Positions 1 through 11,700 of a stretch of 64,000 bases of DNA are shown piece by piece; position 1 is the first letter of the stretch; each line of letters opens with the position of its first letter. The notes under the pieces were generated by a model that did not search any database, had not been told where the DNA came from, and was given only the letters and a program-made list of their open reading frames with translations. The position numbers and the translations under genes were made by a program. The stretch comes from Poa pratensis (lineage: Eukaryota > Streptophyta > Magnoliopsida > Poales > Poaceae): contig CAMZMU010000041.1 of NCBI GenBank assembly GCA_947311845.1, forward strand, positions 114,157,927-114,221,926, written 5' to 3'.

Positions 1-563
1 TGCAATCCCATAACCCGGCTAGTTTTTTAAGCCATTATTTTCTTGTCTATCTTACTTAAGCTTGATGTGACTCGCGATTATATGGCATGTTTGTTCTCCT
101 GTAATTACAATCAGTTAAGATGCCCATGGGGACTTAACTGACACTGTTTTTATAGAGTGAGATGCAACAGTGAGAATCCATGCGAAAGCCGACTTACAGT
201 TAAAGATAAACAAAAGGGTCATCTAAACCATTGAATTTTGCAGAGCTAACACATAAGAATTTTTTGTTACATCTCATGCAAATTCACAAGGTGTACAGGC
301 ACACCATCAAAAGAATATTGTATGAGGCATAAGTTATTACATAAACTACACAAAGGCCAAATAAGACATTGTTTTTTACGCAGAAATTAATCTGCAGGAG
401 AAAAGTTCACTGTTCAGGAACTGGTGTAGAAGAGGAGCCTTTGCCGGGTCATTACCTGTTGTTTATGTAGATGGAACAGCGGCCGGCTCCGGCTCAGGAA
501 CAGAAATTGTGGTTTAGTCTGCCTGGCTCCTCAGGTTTCCTTTGGAAGCTTCAGCCGGGTCAG

Positions 564-3500
564 TCACCACTTCAGTTGATTTCTGAGTCTTGGGGCTTCC
601 TTTGACTTGGCCTTGCTAGAACCTTCCCCAGTACTTGCTATACTTGGCTTAGACTGCCAGCAGATTGCGCTCAGCTTATACCCAACAATATCATTATCAT
701 CCACACTTGGACGGCTGGGAGGGGGCATAGCAGGTGTCCCTGACCCGGCAACAGCAGAAGCAGCCACTTGCTCAGGTAGTTTTGGAGGAACCACAATTGC
801 TGGTTCCGGCTCTGGGGATAACACCTGCCGGGCCTTCTTGTCAAAGCCAAGTTGAAAAATGTCTAACCTGAGGCCTTCAGCAATCGTTGTGGCAGGATAC
901 CTGATCATCTTACAATCTGGGCAAAAGATTTGTCATCAAAGCGCGAGCCATCCAAGTTGAATTCTGGGAATCCTTTGGCAAGTTTGGCCAGGTCAATGTC
1001 TGGGTAGTGAGATTTGGCCAACGCAAGAGTGCGCATGGCACCCTTGCGACAGCAAGATATTTTCCAGTGGGTAATTCAGGGATGGTAGAGAGATGGCTCA
1101 GAAAGTTCTTCAGAGATTTGGGTGGCTCATCCGTTCCACGGGCTGCAGCAATTGCTCGCCCGGCTCCATAATACAGCTGCCGCACCAAGGCCATTACACT
1201 CTGAATTTGCGTTTCAGCGCTTGCCAAGTTCAGATGATTCCGGGTCCCTGCAAAATATTTAACAAGGTTATTCATGAGTATGATAAAAAAGTATAGAGAT
1301 TCAGGCAAGAGAAAAGATAAAAGAATCATACCCCAGATTTCCTTGACAAGATCACCAAGTAGGTCAGTGAAAGACTTGATGGCTTTCTCTGCCTCAGCGA
1401 ATTTTTTCTCGGCAGATTCCAGCCGGGTCTTCCAAGATTCTTCATGCTTCTCCACTTCCTTCTTCAGAGATTAATTTTCTTCTGTTGTGTTGGATAGGGA
1501 GGCTTCCAGTTCTTTGAGCTTTTTCCCCATTTCAGATTTTAGCCGGGTCTCACTGGCAAGTTGCTCGGTGAGCCAGCTAATTTCTTCAGCAGCGTGAGAG
1601 GCGTTTTGCTGTTACAGAGATGAATAATAAAGTTATTAGCACCTCAAGTTACTGATATAGATGCAATCTAGAACTTGGGGGCTGCAAATAGTAAAGAGGT
1701 AAAAGTGGAAAAGAATTTTAGTCCCGAGTTGCTGCAGGCATACAACCCGGCACTTAGGGGCTACTTAGTTGAAGATTTTTGGCAAGTGAAAATTTAAAGC
1801 AAAAAGTGAAAATTTAGTCCCAGGTTGCTGCAGGCTTGCAACCCGACACTTGAGGGCTACAGTTTGAAGTTTAACACAGCTACAGTTTGAAGTTATATAC
1901 AATGTGTTGTGAAGTATTTTTTGGCTATGTTATTTTAGAACAAGCATCAAGCTCATCAACAAGTGATAAACTTAGAGCTTGGGGGCTACTGCATAAGTAT
2001 ATTCAAAGAAGTAAGGGAAATTACCTCATGGCGCTTTTGGATGGTGGAGATGAAGCTGTCCTCAATACAACGGTGTTGTGAAACCCGGGAAAAGTATTCA
2101 GAGAGCAGAGCAGGAAGTTTCAGGCTATCCAAAGCCGGCATTCCATAATAAATAACCGGGTCTTTACCACGGTTTCCAGCTTCAGCCTTCACCTCCGGCT
2201 CCACAATCTTGGCAATGGTAGTGAAGGGCCCATCTTGGACAACTTTTCGTGATCCCAACACTTGCACTTCTTCAGTGTCATTGGTGGCAGTGCTAGGAGA
2301 ATTGGTAGTAGACTTGGCCGGAGATGCCGGGTTATTGGTTTTGATAGCAGGGCTTGGAGGAGTTGGTGCCTAGGGCTCCACTTCCATTGCTGCCGGTTCA
2401 GAAATAGTTGGACCTTGAGCCAGAGCCTCTTGAACAACAGGCTCGCTCAAGGCCGGGTCAGAAAAGGGAGGCGACTCCAATAGCGTCGCCCTGGCACTGT
2501 ACAAGGCAAATTTATGAGAAGTGAGTCAAGAAAAAGTAGTAAAACGTATATGTACAAGAAAAGAAGAAAGCATACCCAATGTTGATCTGGATGTCATCAG
2601 GCAGGTGTGCCATGCTCTCATCTGAAGAAGCTAACAAAGATTGGGACTTAGAGACCCGGATTTTCCTAGCAAAACTAGACGAGGATTTGGAGGCACCAAT
2701 TGTGGAGACACCTTTACGAAGTGAAGTGTTGTAGGGGATACCTCCACTAAGGGAATCACAGGTTGAGGTAGACCGGGTCTTCCTCTTCTTGTTGGCCTCT
2801 TCCTCTTGTTCCTGTGGTTGCTCTTCAGGTTGAGATTTGTTCATCACATAATTATAGAAGCGAGAGTGTGGCACCTTTGCAATTGCGGTGCGAGTTCTTT
2901 TGGAACTCGGAGCTTGAGTAGGAGGAGGTTGAGAAGCTTGCTGACCCGGCATTTCAACAGCATCCGGGTCATCTTGTCCTGAGAGAGAAATTGGCGAGTT
3001 ACAGTAGAAGGGTTCATTTGAACCGGGTCATTGTCAAGTAGTTCAATGAAGAGCCGGCCAAGAGAATCTAGCTCACCATCATCTTCATTATCTTTGTCAG
3101 TCTCTGTTTCCTCATCGTTAGAAGAGGAAATAGAGGTGAAATCTACAGACCACCATGCTTGGTCCTAATCAAGGAAAAAGTAAAGAGAGTTAAGAATTAT
3201 AGACAAGTGGTTAGTTGCTTTCAAACAAAGGAGCAAAGTTGGAAAATTACTGAAGGTGGCGGGTTCTTGGCACTAAAAGGGGCAAGCCCGGTTAGTGCAA
3301 TCTTTTCCTTGGTCTCGCCGAGAAATTGCTTGGCGTTCTTCACCAGTTGATCATCAGTGAGTGTGATCTCAGAGTATCGCATTTTATCAGTAGACTCACC
3401 GGTATACTCATGAAAAAGCCGGGTCCTCATCGAGAGTGGTTGGATAAACCAACCCAACACTTGATGAGGTCAGTCCCGGTCAAGCCGTGGGCAAGCTGAG

Positions 3501-4205
3501 CTTTAGCCCGGCGAACCAGGCCCTCAACTTCGATCCGGGCAGGAGCATCAGTAACCCGGCTATTCATCTTAGCGTTGTATTTTAATGGAGAGTTCCGGAA
3601 GGCCGTATAACGAGCCTCGTCCTTCAAAGGAGAGGTGTCCTTGTAGTAGAAGCATGTGTTTTGCCATCCCTTGGGATGGCTGGCTAAAAGAAGAGTCGGG
3701 AAGAAAGTGCAGGCATCCTTCCTGCGTTGGATAGAAACCCCCCGTATGGCCGTAGGGCTTGGTCTTTGCGGTTCTGGGGGTTGCAGTAAAAGATTTCTAG
3801 GAACAAAGCCAAGCTGGGAGGAACTTGGAGGTAGTCTTCACAAAAAACTACGAAGGTGCTGATATTCAGAAGGGAATTGGGCGCTATGTCTAAGGGAGTG
3901 AGACCGTAATATGACATAACCCGGCAAAAAAATAGAGAACCCGGCGGACGAAGCCCCCGGGTTACGTGATCAAGAAGTACCACTATCTCATCTTCTTTTG
4001 GCTTGGGGCGGATCTCCTCACCCGCCGCGCGCCATTGGATCTCTTCCTTGGGCGGAAGTTCACCATAGCCCACATATTTTTGAAGTGTAGCTTCTGTCAC
4101 GGTGGACTTCGTCCAGTTCACCGGTGCCGGAGTTGTGGGCGCGGCGGAGCTAGATGCGCCGCCGGCCGATTTCTTTAATCCCCTCGCCGTAGTTTTCTTC
4201 CCCAT
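564..4205 (-). pseudogene. Antisense accessory gene (aORF, PF04195-like) of the gypsy element, broken
   Basis: The likely start is the ATG at 4205 (MGKKTTARGLKKS), followed by an Ala/Pro-rich stretch and then a conserved block with VGYGELPPKEEIQWR, VVLLDHVTRGLRPPG and a C-terminal part reading LLLASHPKGWQNTCFYYKD in another frame. This is the hallmark region of PF04195 proteins of grass gypsy elements. Reading shifts frame near 3790 and again near 3445. Downstream pieces (2952-2512, about 2267-1986, 1455-910 with a coiled coil rich in Glu/Lys, and 908-564) look like later exons or fragments of the same gene, with low-complexity Ala/Pro/Ser linkers. The function of this family is unknown; the usual view is an accessory protein of the retrotransposon. 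It is probably not translatable as it stands. Confidence 0.6.
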
Positions 4206-4535
4206 TGTTAAGAGCTCGAAGAAGCTGAAAAGACTAGGATTCAATGAGTATAGATCTAGATCCAGAAAGACATGGAGATGAGCAAAAAAGTGGTGCGGAG
4301 TACAGATGAATCTACACTAAAAAGAAGGGTGGTTGTACCTTGTTTGAGGAGATGCGGCTAGATTGAGTTTCGGATGCTCAAGAACTTGCGTTCTAGGGTT
4401 CTTGAGCTCTGTGGCTCGAGGGTGAAGATGAAGTGGCGGCTGGATGGGGAAAGTGAGCACATTTACCCTGGGTCCCACTATTTATAACCACGGTCAGAGT
4501 TGACCTAGGGGTAAAATGGTAAAAAGAAGAGAGAT

Positions 4536-4568
4536 GAGATAAGATAAGATAAGATAAGATAAGATAAG
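4536..4568. repeat. (AAGAT)n microsatellite
   Basis: One GAGAT followed by five perfect AAGAT units, lying between the antisense gene's start region and the 3' LTR. Confidence 0.9.
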
Positions 4569-4839
4569 GAATGTTGACCGACCAAGATTCAGTGGAGAAT
4601 ATTCTCTGACAAGTTTGACCAATGTTCTAGAAAGTGCGAAACCGGGTTATGAAAGAAATTATGTGCAAAAGCTAGTCAGAGCAAAAAGAAGCAATGTAAC
4701 CCGGGATATTATCTCGTTAGCCAGTTTTTTATTTCAGGAGGATAATCTAAACTACAAGGATGGCGACTCTTCTCCAAAAGCTATGGTCATAGGTTGAAGA
4801 AGCGCGCCAACTTGGAGATCAAAGCATCCTAGGGGCGAC

Positions 4840-5420
4840 TGTTGGGGGAAAGATAACCCGGTAGGTCCAAGGACAGGGAAACTATGACCCGCCAGGAGGA
4901 AAGACTGGCGAGGCCCACCAGATCATCATGGGCTGGGTTACATTGATGCACCGAGGAGTTTGTTGGTAACCCGGTGTAAACAAGGGAGGTTCTAGAAGAT
5001 CCGGAGGCGTTATGCGAGACTTGGAGGCCAAGATAGATGAGCTATACTTTGGTTAGGACTCCGAGTTTGGGCGTGACCCGGCCTTACCTTGTAATGGACC
5101 AGGAGACCCGGGTATCTATATAAACCGGCTCCTGGGTCATAGAACGGGACAGACTTTAGACATACGAGCTTTACAACGAGAGAGAACCCTTGTAACCTAG
5201 ACTCGGAACCCGCCGGTGTTGTTATCCGCCGGGTGATCGAGATCGATATCAGAGTAAAGAAACACCAGGCTGAAAGTAGGTCTTTATCTCCAATGGAGAG
5301 GCTGAATCAGGATACATCCTTTTTCCCTAGTGAGCTAAACAATCTCCCGAACGCTACGATAGCCTTGCCTCAAATCTCAAGTTACCACCCGGTAACATCT
5401 GCCGTGACAAAACCACGACA
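4840..5420 (+). repeat. 3' LTR of the gypsy element
   Basis: It begins TGTTGGGGG directly after a polypurine-like tract and ends ...CCACGACA. A TATA-like ctatataaacc near 5118 marks the U3/R boundary in + orientation, and the sequence is rich in AACCCGG/CCGGGT words as in related Triticeae LTRs. The 5' boundary is clear. The 3' boundary at 5420 is inferred from the CA end and recollection of the family's LTR/PBS junction; 5409 is the alternative. The LTR could drive + transcription straight into the bHLH gene. Confidence 0.65.
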
Positions 5421-5757
5421 TCGTACTTGACACTGACACCCTCTTCGTCATCACGTACTGCCCCCTATATAAATGGAAGGTCACCTTTCCGGAAATGGCT
5501 CAAGCTCCTTGCTCCATATATCATACTACTGCAAAGAGAAGCAGTACCAGTTAATGCTAATCATATTTGCTTAAAACTCTATTAGTGAGGGTCTTCCCCT
5601 ACAAGTAGTAGGAGACTACTTGTAGCGCCTGGCTAAGAATAATGCCATCAATTAGCTAGATTAGCTCGGTGATTAGGTAGCTAGGTTCTCTGTTGCATCC
5701 ATCATCAATCCCTAATTAGCCTCTCCACGACCAAGCAGAAGCTCTCCCTGGCCGGCA
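5421..5757 (+). promoter_or_regulatory. Core promoter and 5' UTR of the bHLH gene
   Basis: A strong TATA box (TATATAAA) lies at 5466-5473, so transcription should begin near 5495-5500, leaving a 5' UTR of about 260 nt. Short upstream ORFs start at ATG 5495 (if inside the transcript) and near 5553. Only about 46 bp separate the TATA box from the retrotransposon LTR, so any native upstream iron-responsive elements have been pushed away or lost. Confidence 0.7.
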
Positions 5758-8700
5758 ATGGGGCACCAGCACCAGATGTTCGACGACCCCTTCGCCAGCA
5801 GCATCTTGTCGCTGGAGGCGGACATCTTCTCCGGTGCGGGTGGCCATCAGCAGTGGCCGGGCCTCGACCTGGACCACGACGGCATTCCGGCCCTGGCGCC
5901 AGCAGCGAACAACGCCTGCACCTCCTCCGGCGGCTACGGATCCCCCGGCGGCGATGGCTCGCACCGCAAGATCAACCATAACGCGTACGAGCGCGATCGC
6001 CGCAAGCAACTCAACGGCCTCTACTCCTCCCTCCGCTCCCTCCTCCCCGACACCGATCACACCATGCGTAATCAAAATTTATAAAACCAAATGCATTATT
6101 TAGATTAATTTTCCTGCAAAACCTCTTATCGATCAATGCGTTCTCGATTTGTAGAAGAAGCTGAGCATTCCGATCACCGTGACGCGGGTGCTCAAGTACA
6201 TCCCGGAGCTGCAGAAGGAGGTGGACACGCTCGAGAAGAAGGAGGAGCTGACCCGGGCGAACTACAAGCCGGGAGTTGTCAGCATGAAGGAGAACACGGC
6301 TCCAATCGTCTCCGCCACCTGCCTCGACGATAGGGACATCATGGTTCAGGTCAGCCTGCTGAGCACCATGGCTGGAGCTCTGCCCATGTCCAAGTGCATC
6401 AAAGTGCTGGAGAACGAAGGGCTCCGCCTCATCAGTTCGTCCAAGTCAGCATTTCAGAACAGGACGTTCTATAGCCTCCATGTTCAGGTAAATCGATATG
6501 CCTTTCATGTTGGTACAGTCCTGTCATCCATGTTTTTTTTTGTTAGAGGTTGCTTACACTAGTAGAGAAATGGCCATTAGGACCGGTTTGTAAGGCCCTT
6601 TGGGACCAAATACACATCCGGTGCTAGCAAAGCGGGACTAAAGGCCCCCCCCTTTAGGACCGGTTTCCTAAAGGCCTCCACGTGGGCACACAAGGGACGG
6701 CGCTGGTGGAGGACCTTTAGGACCGGTTGGTAACACCAACCGGTCCTAAAACTTTTCCTTTTTTTTTATTTCCTCCTTTTTTTCCTTTTCTTTTCACTTA
6801 TTTTCAGGGTTTCCGTTTCCGTGTTTCCGTTGGGTAGGGAGAAGGTGGGTGGGACCTACCACGCATCTCGCGCCACGCGAGCGTGCAAGGACAAGAGCAT
6901 TCCTCCAACCTTTAGAGCATGTCCAGTCACGGCGCCCAAATGGCCGCCCAAAGGCCTTCCGACGGGCCATTTGGGCGCCGTCCAGACTACCTGTTGCCTT
7001 TGGGCGCCATCGCTCCCCACTCGCGGCGCCCAATCCTTTTTTGTAAAATAAATCTTCGGCGATTTTCATTCAAACTTTAGGAAATTTTACAAATTTGAAT
7101 GAAAATTTAATAAACCTAATCTACTGGCGGCGGTAGCGGCGCCTGAAGGCGTAGTAGGGGTCCTCTTCATCCTCCTCATTCTCCTTCTGCATGCCGGCGG
7201 CGCCACTGCTGGGTCCTGCGCCGCCGTCCTCTTCCTTGATGCGGCTAGGGCTTGCGCCGTCGTCGGTGAGGTCGAAGAAGGGCATGCGCCGTGTTCTAGT
7301 ACATGCATGGAGGGAGGCTATTTGTTCATAGGAGAAAAAAATTCTCCGGATTCATCTAAGACTTGCTTAAGGAAAAATCCCGCCAATTCCTCTGCAACTG
7401 CCTTTACACGGTTGATTGGTTGTAGCCTGCTCCGCTTTCGTTGCAGCTTTAAAAGAAGAAGATCAAAACAATTAAGTTATGAAGGAAACTAAACATAATT
7501 GATGGCAACAAAAAAAAAGTTGTGAAGATCCGGTTACGTACCTCTAGATTTCTTTGAGTATTGCCTCTCTCATTGACAATCTTGTGAATGTACTCGCAAA
7601 CGTAGTATCCACAATAATCAGTGCCCTATGGTTGTTGCGCGCAGGCCTATATACGAGAATAGAATTCAGTCAAATTAATAATAATCAAGAGAATGGTAAT
7701 GGTATTGAAACTAGGGTACGTAGTACTACTTACTTTGTTAGTCTGAAAGTGCAGCATGTCTTCCCATTTACCGGGTTCATCCTTGATGAACTGTTTCCAA
7801 ACCCTGCCCGACAAAGAAAAATGAATACACGAGTTATTACTTACTTGATATCAGAAAATGAATGAAAGAGGCCGATATAGATATATATATATAGTTCTCC
7901 GAAATTACTTTCGGAGCATCTGACGCGCGCTCTTGTATGTTTCAGGTGGATAGGTTAACAAGTCACAACTTCAACTACTCCATCATTGATTCTAATGATA
8001 AATAGTATGAAGTGGAACCTGCGTACGTGTACACACGCAGTCATGCATACTCATCAATTACACTTAACATCAGGTAAGCAAAATAGAATGTGTACAAGAC
8101 AGTAACACTCACTTGAATCCGTAGGGCCAAAGTATTTCTTTTTTGGTACTTTGTCGCTTCAAAAACATTAGCAAAGTCTCCGGTGTATCTCTGTTATGAA
8201 TTTCTACGGTGACTTCACTCATGGCATTCGGGTCAATGAACCCAATGTCCCAGATTCCTCCCAGTCTGCATTCACGAATCTTCATTCTGCATAGTAGCGT
8301 ACAAAAAGAATGTCGTGAGGGATAATTACCGGCAATGAACTAGAGCTTAACTAAATAATTAAAGTACACAAATAAATCACTTACAAACAGTAGCAGCTGA
8401 TGATAGATTTGTCGAGGGCACGTTGATTGTACATCTGAAAAAGTTCGGAGAACGCAACCTCCACACCGTAATCTTGGAAGTAGTGTTGTTCCTGAACTGT
8501 CGCCATGAGACAGGTTCTCTTTTCCTTTGCGGCCTCCATGTACCAATGATGTACATTCCATAATTGTGTTGTTAGAACACTCGTATCTTCGACCAGAGGC
8601 TCCCCGGGCGTATATTTATATACCACATCAGCAATGGCGTAACCTACGTCGCCCATGCGACCAGAGGCTGAAGCCTTATCAGATAACACCTTGAGCGGGG

Positions 8701-11700
8701 CAATCGACTGTGCTTCTTGTTCTCCGAGCTGGGGAACTTGTTTCCCGCATTTCTTCTTGTTCTCCTCCTGCATCTGTGAGCTGAGTGTCTTGTCAATACA
8801 TCGTTCATAGTCTGTAAGGGGCGGCGGTGGAGGGTTATATAAGTTGTCAATGGTGTGGTCAAGGTTCTCCCTTGGTATAGTCTTCAGAGTTTCCTTCCAG
8901 ATGTCTGGAGGGGGCTGTCTAGGAAACTGTGAGAGCCATGCTTTCACCGAGGCGCGCGAGCTCGCTTCTAATTCCTCGTTAGTCATCTCGTAAGATAACT
9001 TCTCAGGAGTCTTGACTTTCTTGGGTTTCCTTTCACGTTTCTTGGGAGGAGTCCGTTTCTGTTGAGTTTCCGCTTTGTCAAATTACTAGTGGGCGCATCC
9101 GTCGGCTCACGGGAGTGCGCGGGCGATGGACTCGCGGCGTCGGGCTCCCAAGCTTCATGGGGGGATGGACTTGGAGGTGGTGCATTTCTACTCGGAGGAG
9201 TCGGTGGCCTTGGCGCCGCGTCAGGAAACACGATGTGTTTCTTCTTCCACAGAACGATACCAAGCTCGACTTCTCCCAGTGTCTTCTCGTTTTCACCTCC
9301 AGGAATGTCAAGCTCAACTGTGTGGCATCCCGGCGTAATTTTTTGCACCCCGACAGGAGCATGGGATGCTGGAATCTGACCAAAATGGTAGGTTGCTCCA
9401 GGTTGATTGGGTAAAGCATAGCCTGACGCCACCGGGAAGGATATGTTCCCCATTGGCATATGTAGCTCACAATTTGTCTTCTCCGTGATATCATCCACGG
9501 GGTAGTGAGCCGCCGGCGGTTCGACTGCAGTACCGTCTTCTAGAAGCAGCTGCGTGGAACCCACGCTGCTTCTACGCTGAGATGGGACAGCATCACCTGC
9601 AGGATCTGCTTGCTGCTGATCAGCATCACCTGCAGGATTTGCTTGCTGATGATCATGTCCCCCTTTCTGCATGAGATGCTCCACCTTTTCTTCTAATGCC
9701 GTTATCCGATCCAACGCCTTCTTCTTACTTCTAATACGGCTTCTGTAAGTGCCAAGGTCCGCCGGAAACCCTTGTTTCCACGGGGTAGTGGCTCCATAGC
9801 CTCGTGTTCGTCCCACCTTTTCGGGGTTCCCGAGGGCCTTCGTCAGCTCGTCGTTCTCTCTATCGGGAACAAAAGTTCCATTTCGAACAGCCTCTATTGC
9901 ATCCTTTAGATCTTTTACGACTCTTGTAATTGTGTCCTTCCAGGCTCCCTCTGCAACAATCATCCCTGTCTCAGGGTCCAGCCCTGCCCCATGCGCGAAC
10001 AACCAGAACTTGGACCTATCGGGCCAGTCATGTGTCTGTGGAATGATCCCTTTTTCAAGTAGCTTCTTTTCAAGGGCTTCCCACTTAGGCAGGGCAGTCC
10101 TGTAGCCACCTGACCCCAAATGATGGTGATATTTCTTCTTATCAGCATTCACCTTATTTGTGGCCGCTCGGGATATAGCGACACCCGATTTCTTGTACGC
10201 CTTAAATTCGGGCCAGGCATCTTTTATCTTCACTAGATTGCCCTTGAAAACAGGATCTTCAGCGTTATATTTACTCCACAATGTATTCTTCCACTTCTGG
10301 AATTGTGTGGCCATCTTCTTCAAAGCCCACTCCTTGACTTTCTCCTTCTTATCTTCCGGTACGCTGAAATTTATGAAGAGCGTGTCGCAAAGATGTTTTT
10401 TCAGCCTTTTATCGACATAACTAGCTCCAACGTTGGCGCCTGTCTTCGGCTCATTCCATTCTATTAAGTTGATCGGGACGATGTCTCTAACAATAACTCC
10501 GCACTGATTTATAAATTTACGGCAATGGTCTTCGGGTTCCAGCGGGTTGCCATCATCAGCAACTCTTTCGATCGAATACCTTACTGTATCTTTCAACCTT
10601 TGGGCCGGGCCTCGTTTCGACTTTGTCTCAGTAGTCACGCTAGATCCGGAGGGCTAAAAGGAAAAAAATGATTCGTTAATAAGTGCAATACAAATCAATT
10701 ATTGCGTCAACAGAGAATTGATATTATATATATACATTGGCGGAGTTTGTTAAGGGCTCTTCGTCGTCGACGTTGTCGTCGTCCTCTGCTATATCTTCTA
10801 GCGCAACTCCCTCACCGGAGTCGTTCAAAAATTGATTGCTGAACGCCGCTCCACCGTCACCATTTGGTCCAAGCATTGCTTCGCCCATTATGATCTGGCG
10901 CATATAATCTTCCTTCTCCGCCTCACCCATTCCCTCGAGCGCCTCATCGGGATCCATAGCTCAATGTATACACCTGCTAGCAAAAATATTTAACTTAGCA
11001 AGTTTAGTAGATGAAACAAATTGCTATATTTTCTCACTAGAAATGAGTTAGCAAATTTAGTAGATGAAACAAATTTGTTGTTCAATTTTATGGAAACAGA
11101 AACACGGAAACGGAATTTCTGTAAAATGGTTCAAGTTTCCGTTTCTCCGTTAAATATTTCTATATTTTTGCTAAGTTAAATATTTTTGCAACATTCACAA
11201 CACTAAAACAGTAGCAAATTTCAAATATTTAACTTAGCAAAAGTCATATCACCCAACATTCATAACATACCATTTCTCTACAATTATTTCTCCTAGTTAG
11301 ATTTCTTTTCTCGATGAATTTGTTGATTATCATTCATTCCTATGTTGTATACTGATTTATAAAAGTCATATCACCCAAATTTGAATTGCCCAAGGCCTTG
11401 ATTTCATCAGGTCTATATGGCTACTTGTTAACAGAAAACTAAGACTTAGAAAATTTCACTAAGTCTATCTCTGAATTTTCTGAAACTTTTTTCGGCCGAA
11501 CTCAAATTTGCTACTGATTTGAACAGGGAGAAGGGTCCTGGAGGTTACTAGGCTCACCAGGAATCCGATGGAGGGGACGGCGAGGATGGAGAGGGTCTGT
11601 CGGCGGCGAATCGGGCGCGGCGACGGTGGGGGTCGAGGTGCAGCACCTCGGGAATCGACGGCGGCAGGGGAGGCACGCGGGAGAGGAGGCGACGACGGCA

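Larger units (their letters stand above)
1..5420 (+). mobile_element. 3' part of a Ty3/gypsy (Tat-lineage) LTR retrotransposon
   Basis: The right end is an LTR in + orientation (4840-5420), preceded by a purine-rich tract ending just before TGTTGGGGG. The internal side holds a broken antisense gene of the PF04195 (Transposase_28, 'putative gypsy type transposon') type. In Tat-lineage elements an extra ORF between pol and the 3' LTR, often antisense, is known; that explains a minus-strand gene beside a plus-strand LTR. gag, pol and the 5' LTR would lie left of the window. Positions 1-563 hold no recognisable coding sequence and are assigned to the element only by continuity. The TSD cannot be checked because the left end is missing. 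Confidence 0.7.
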
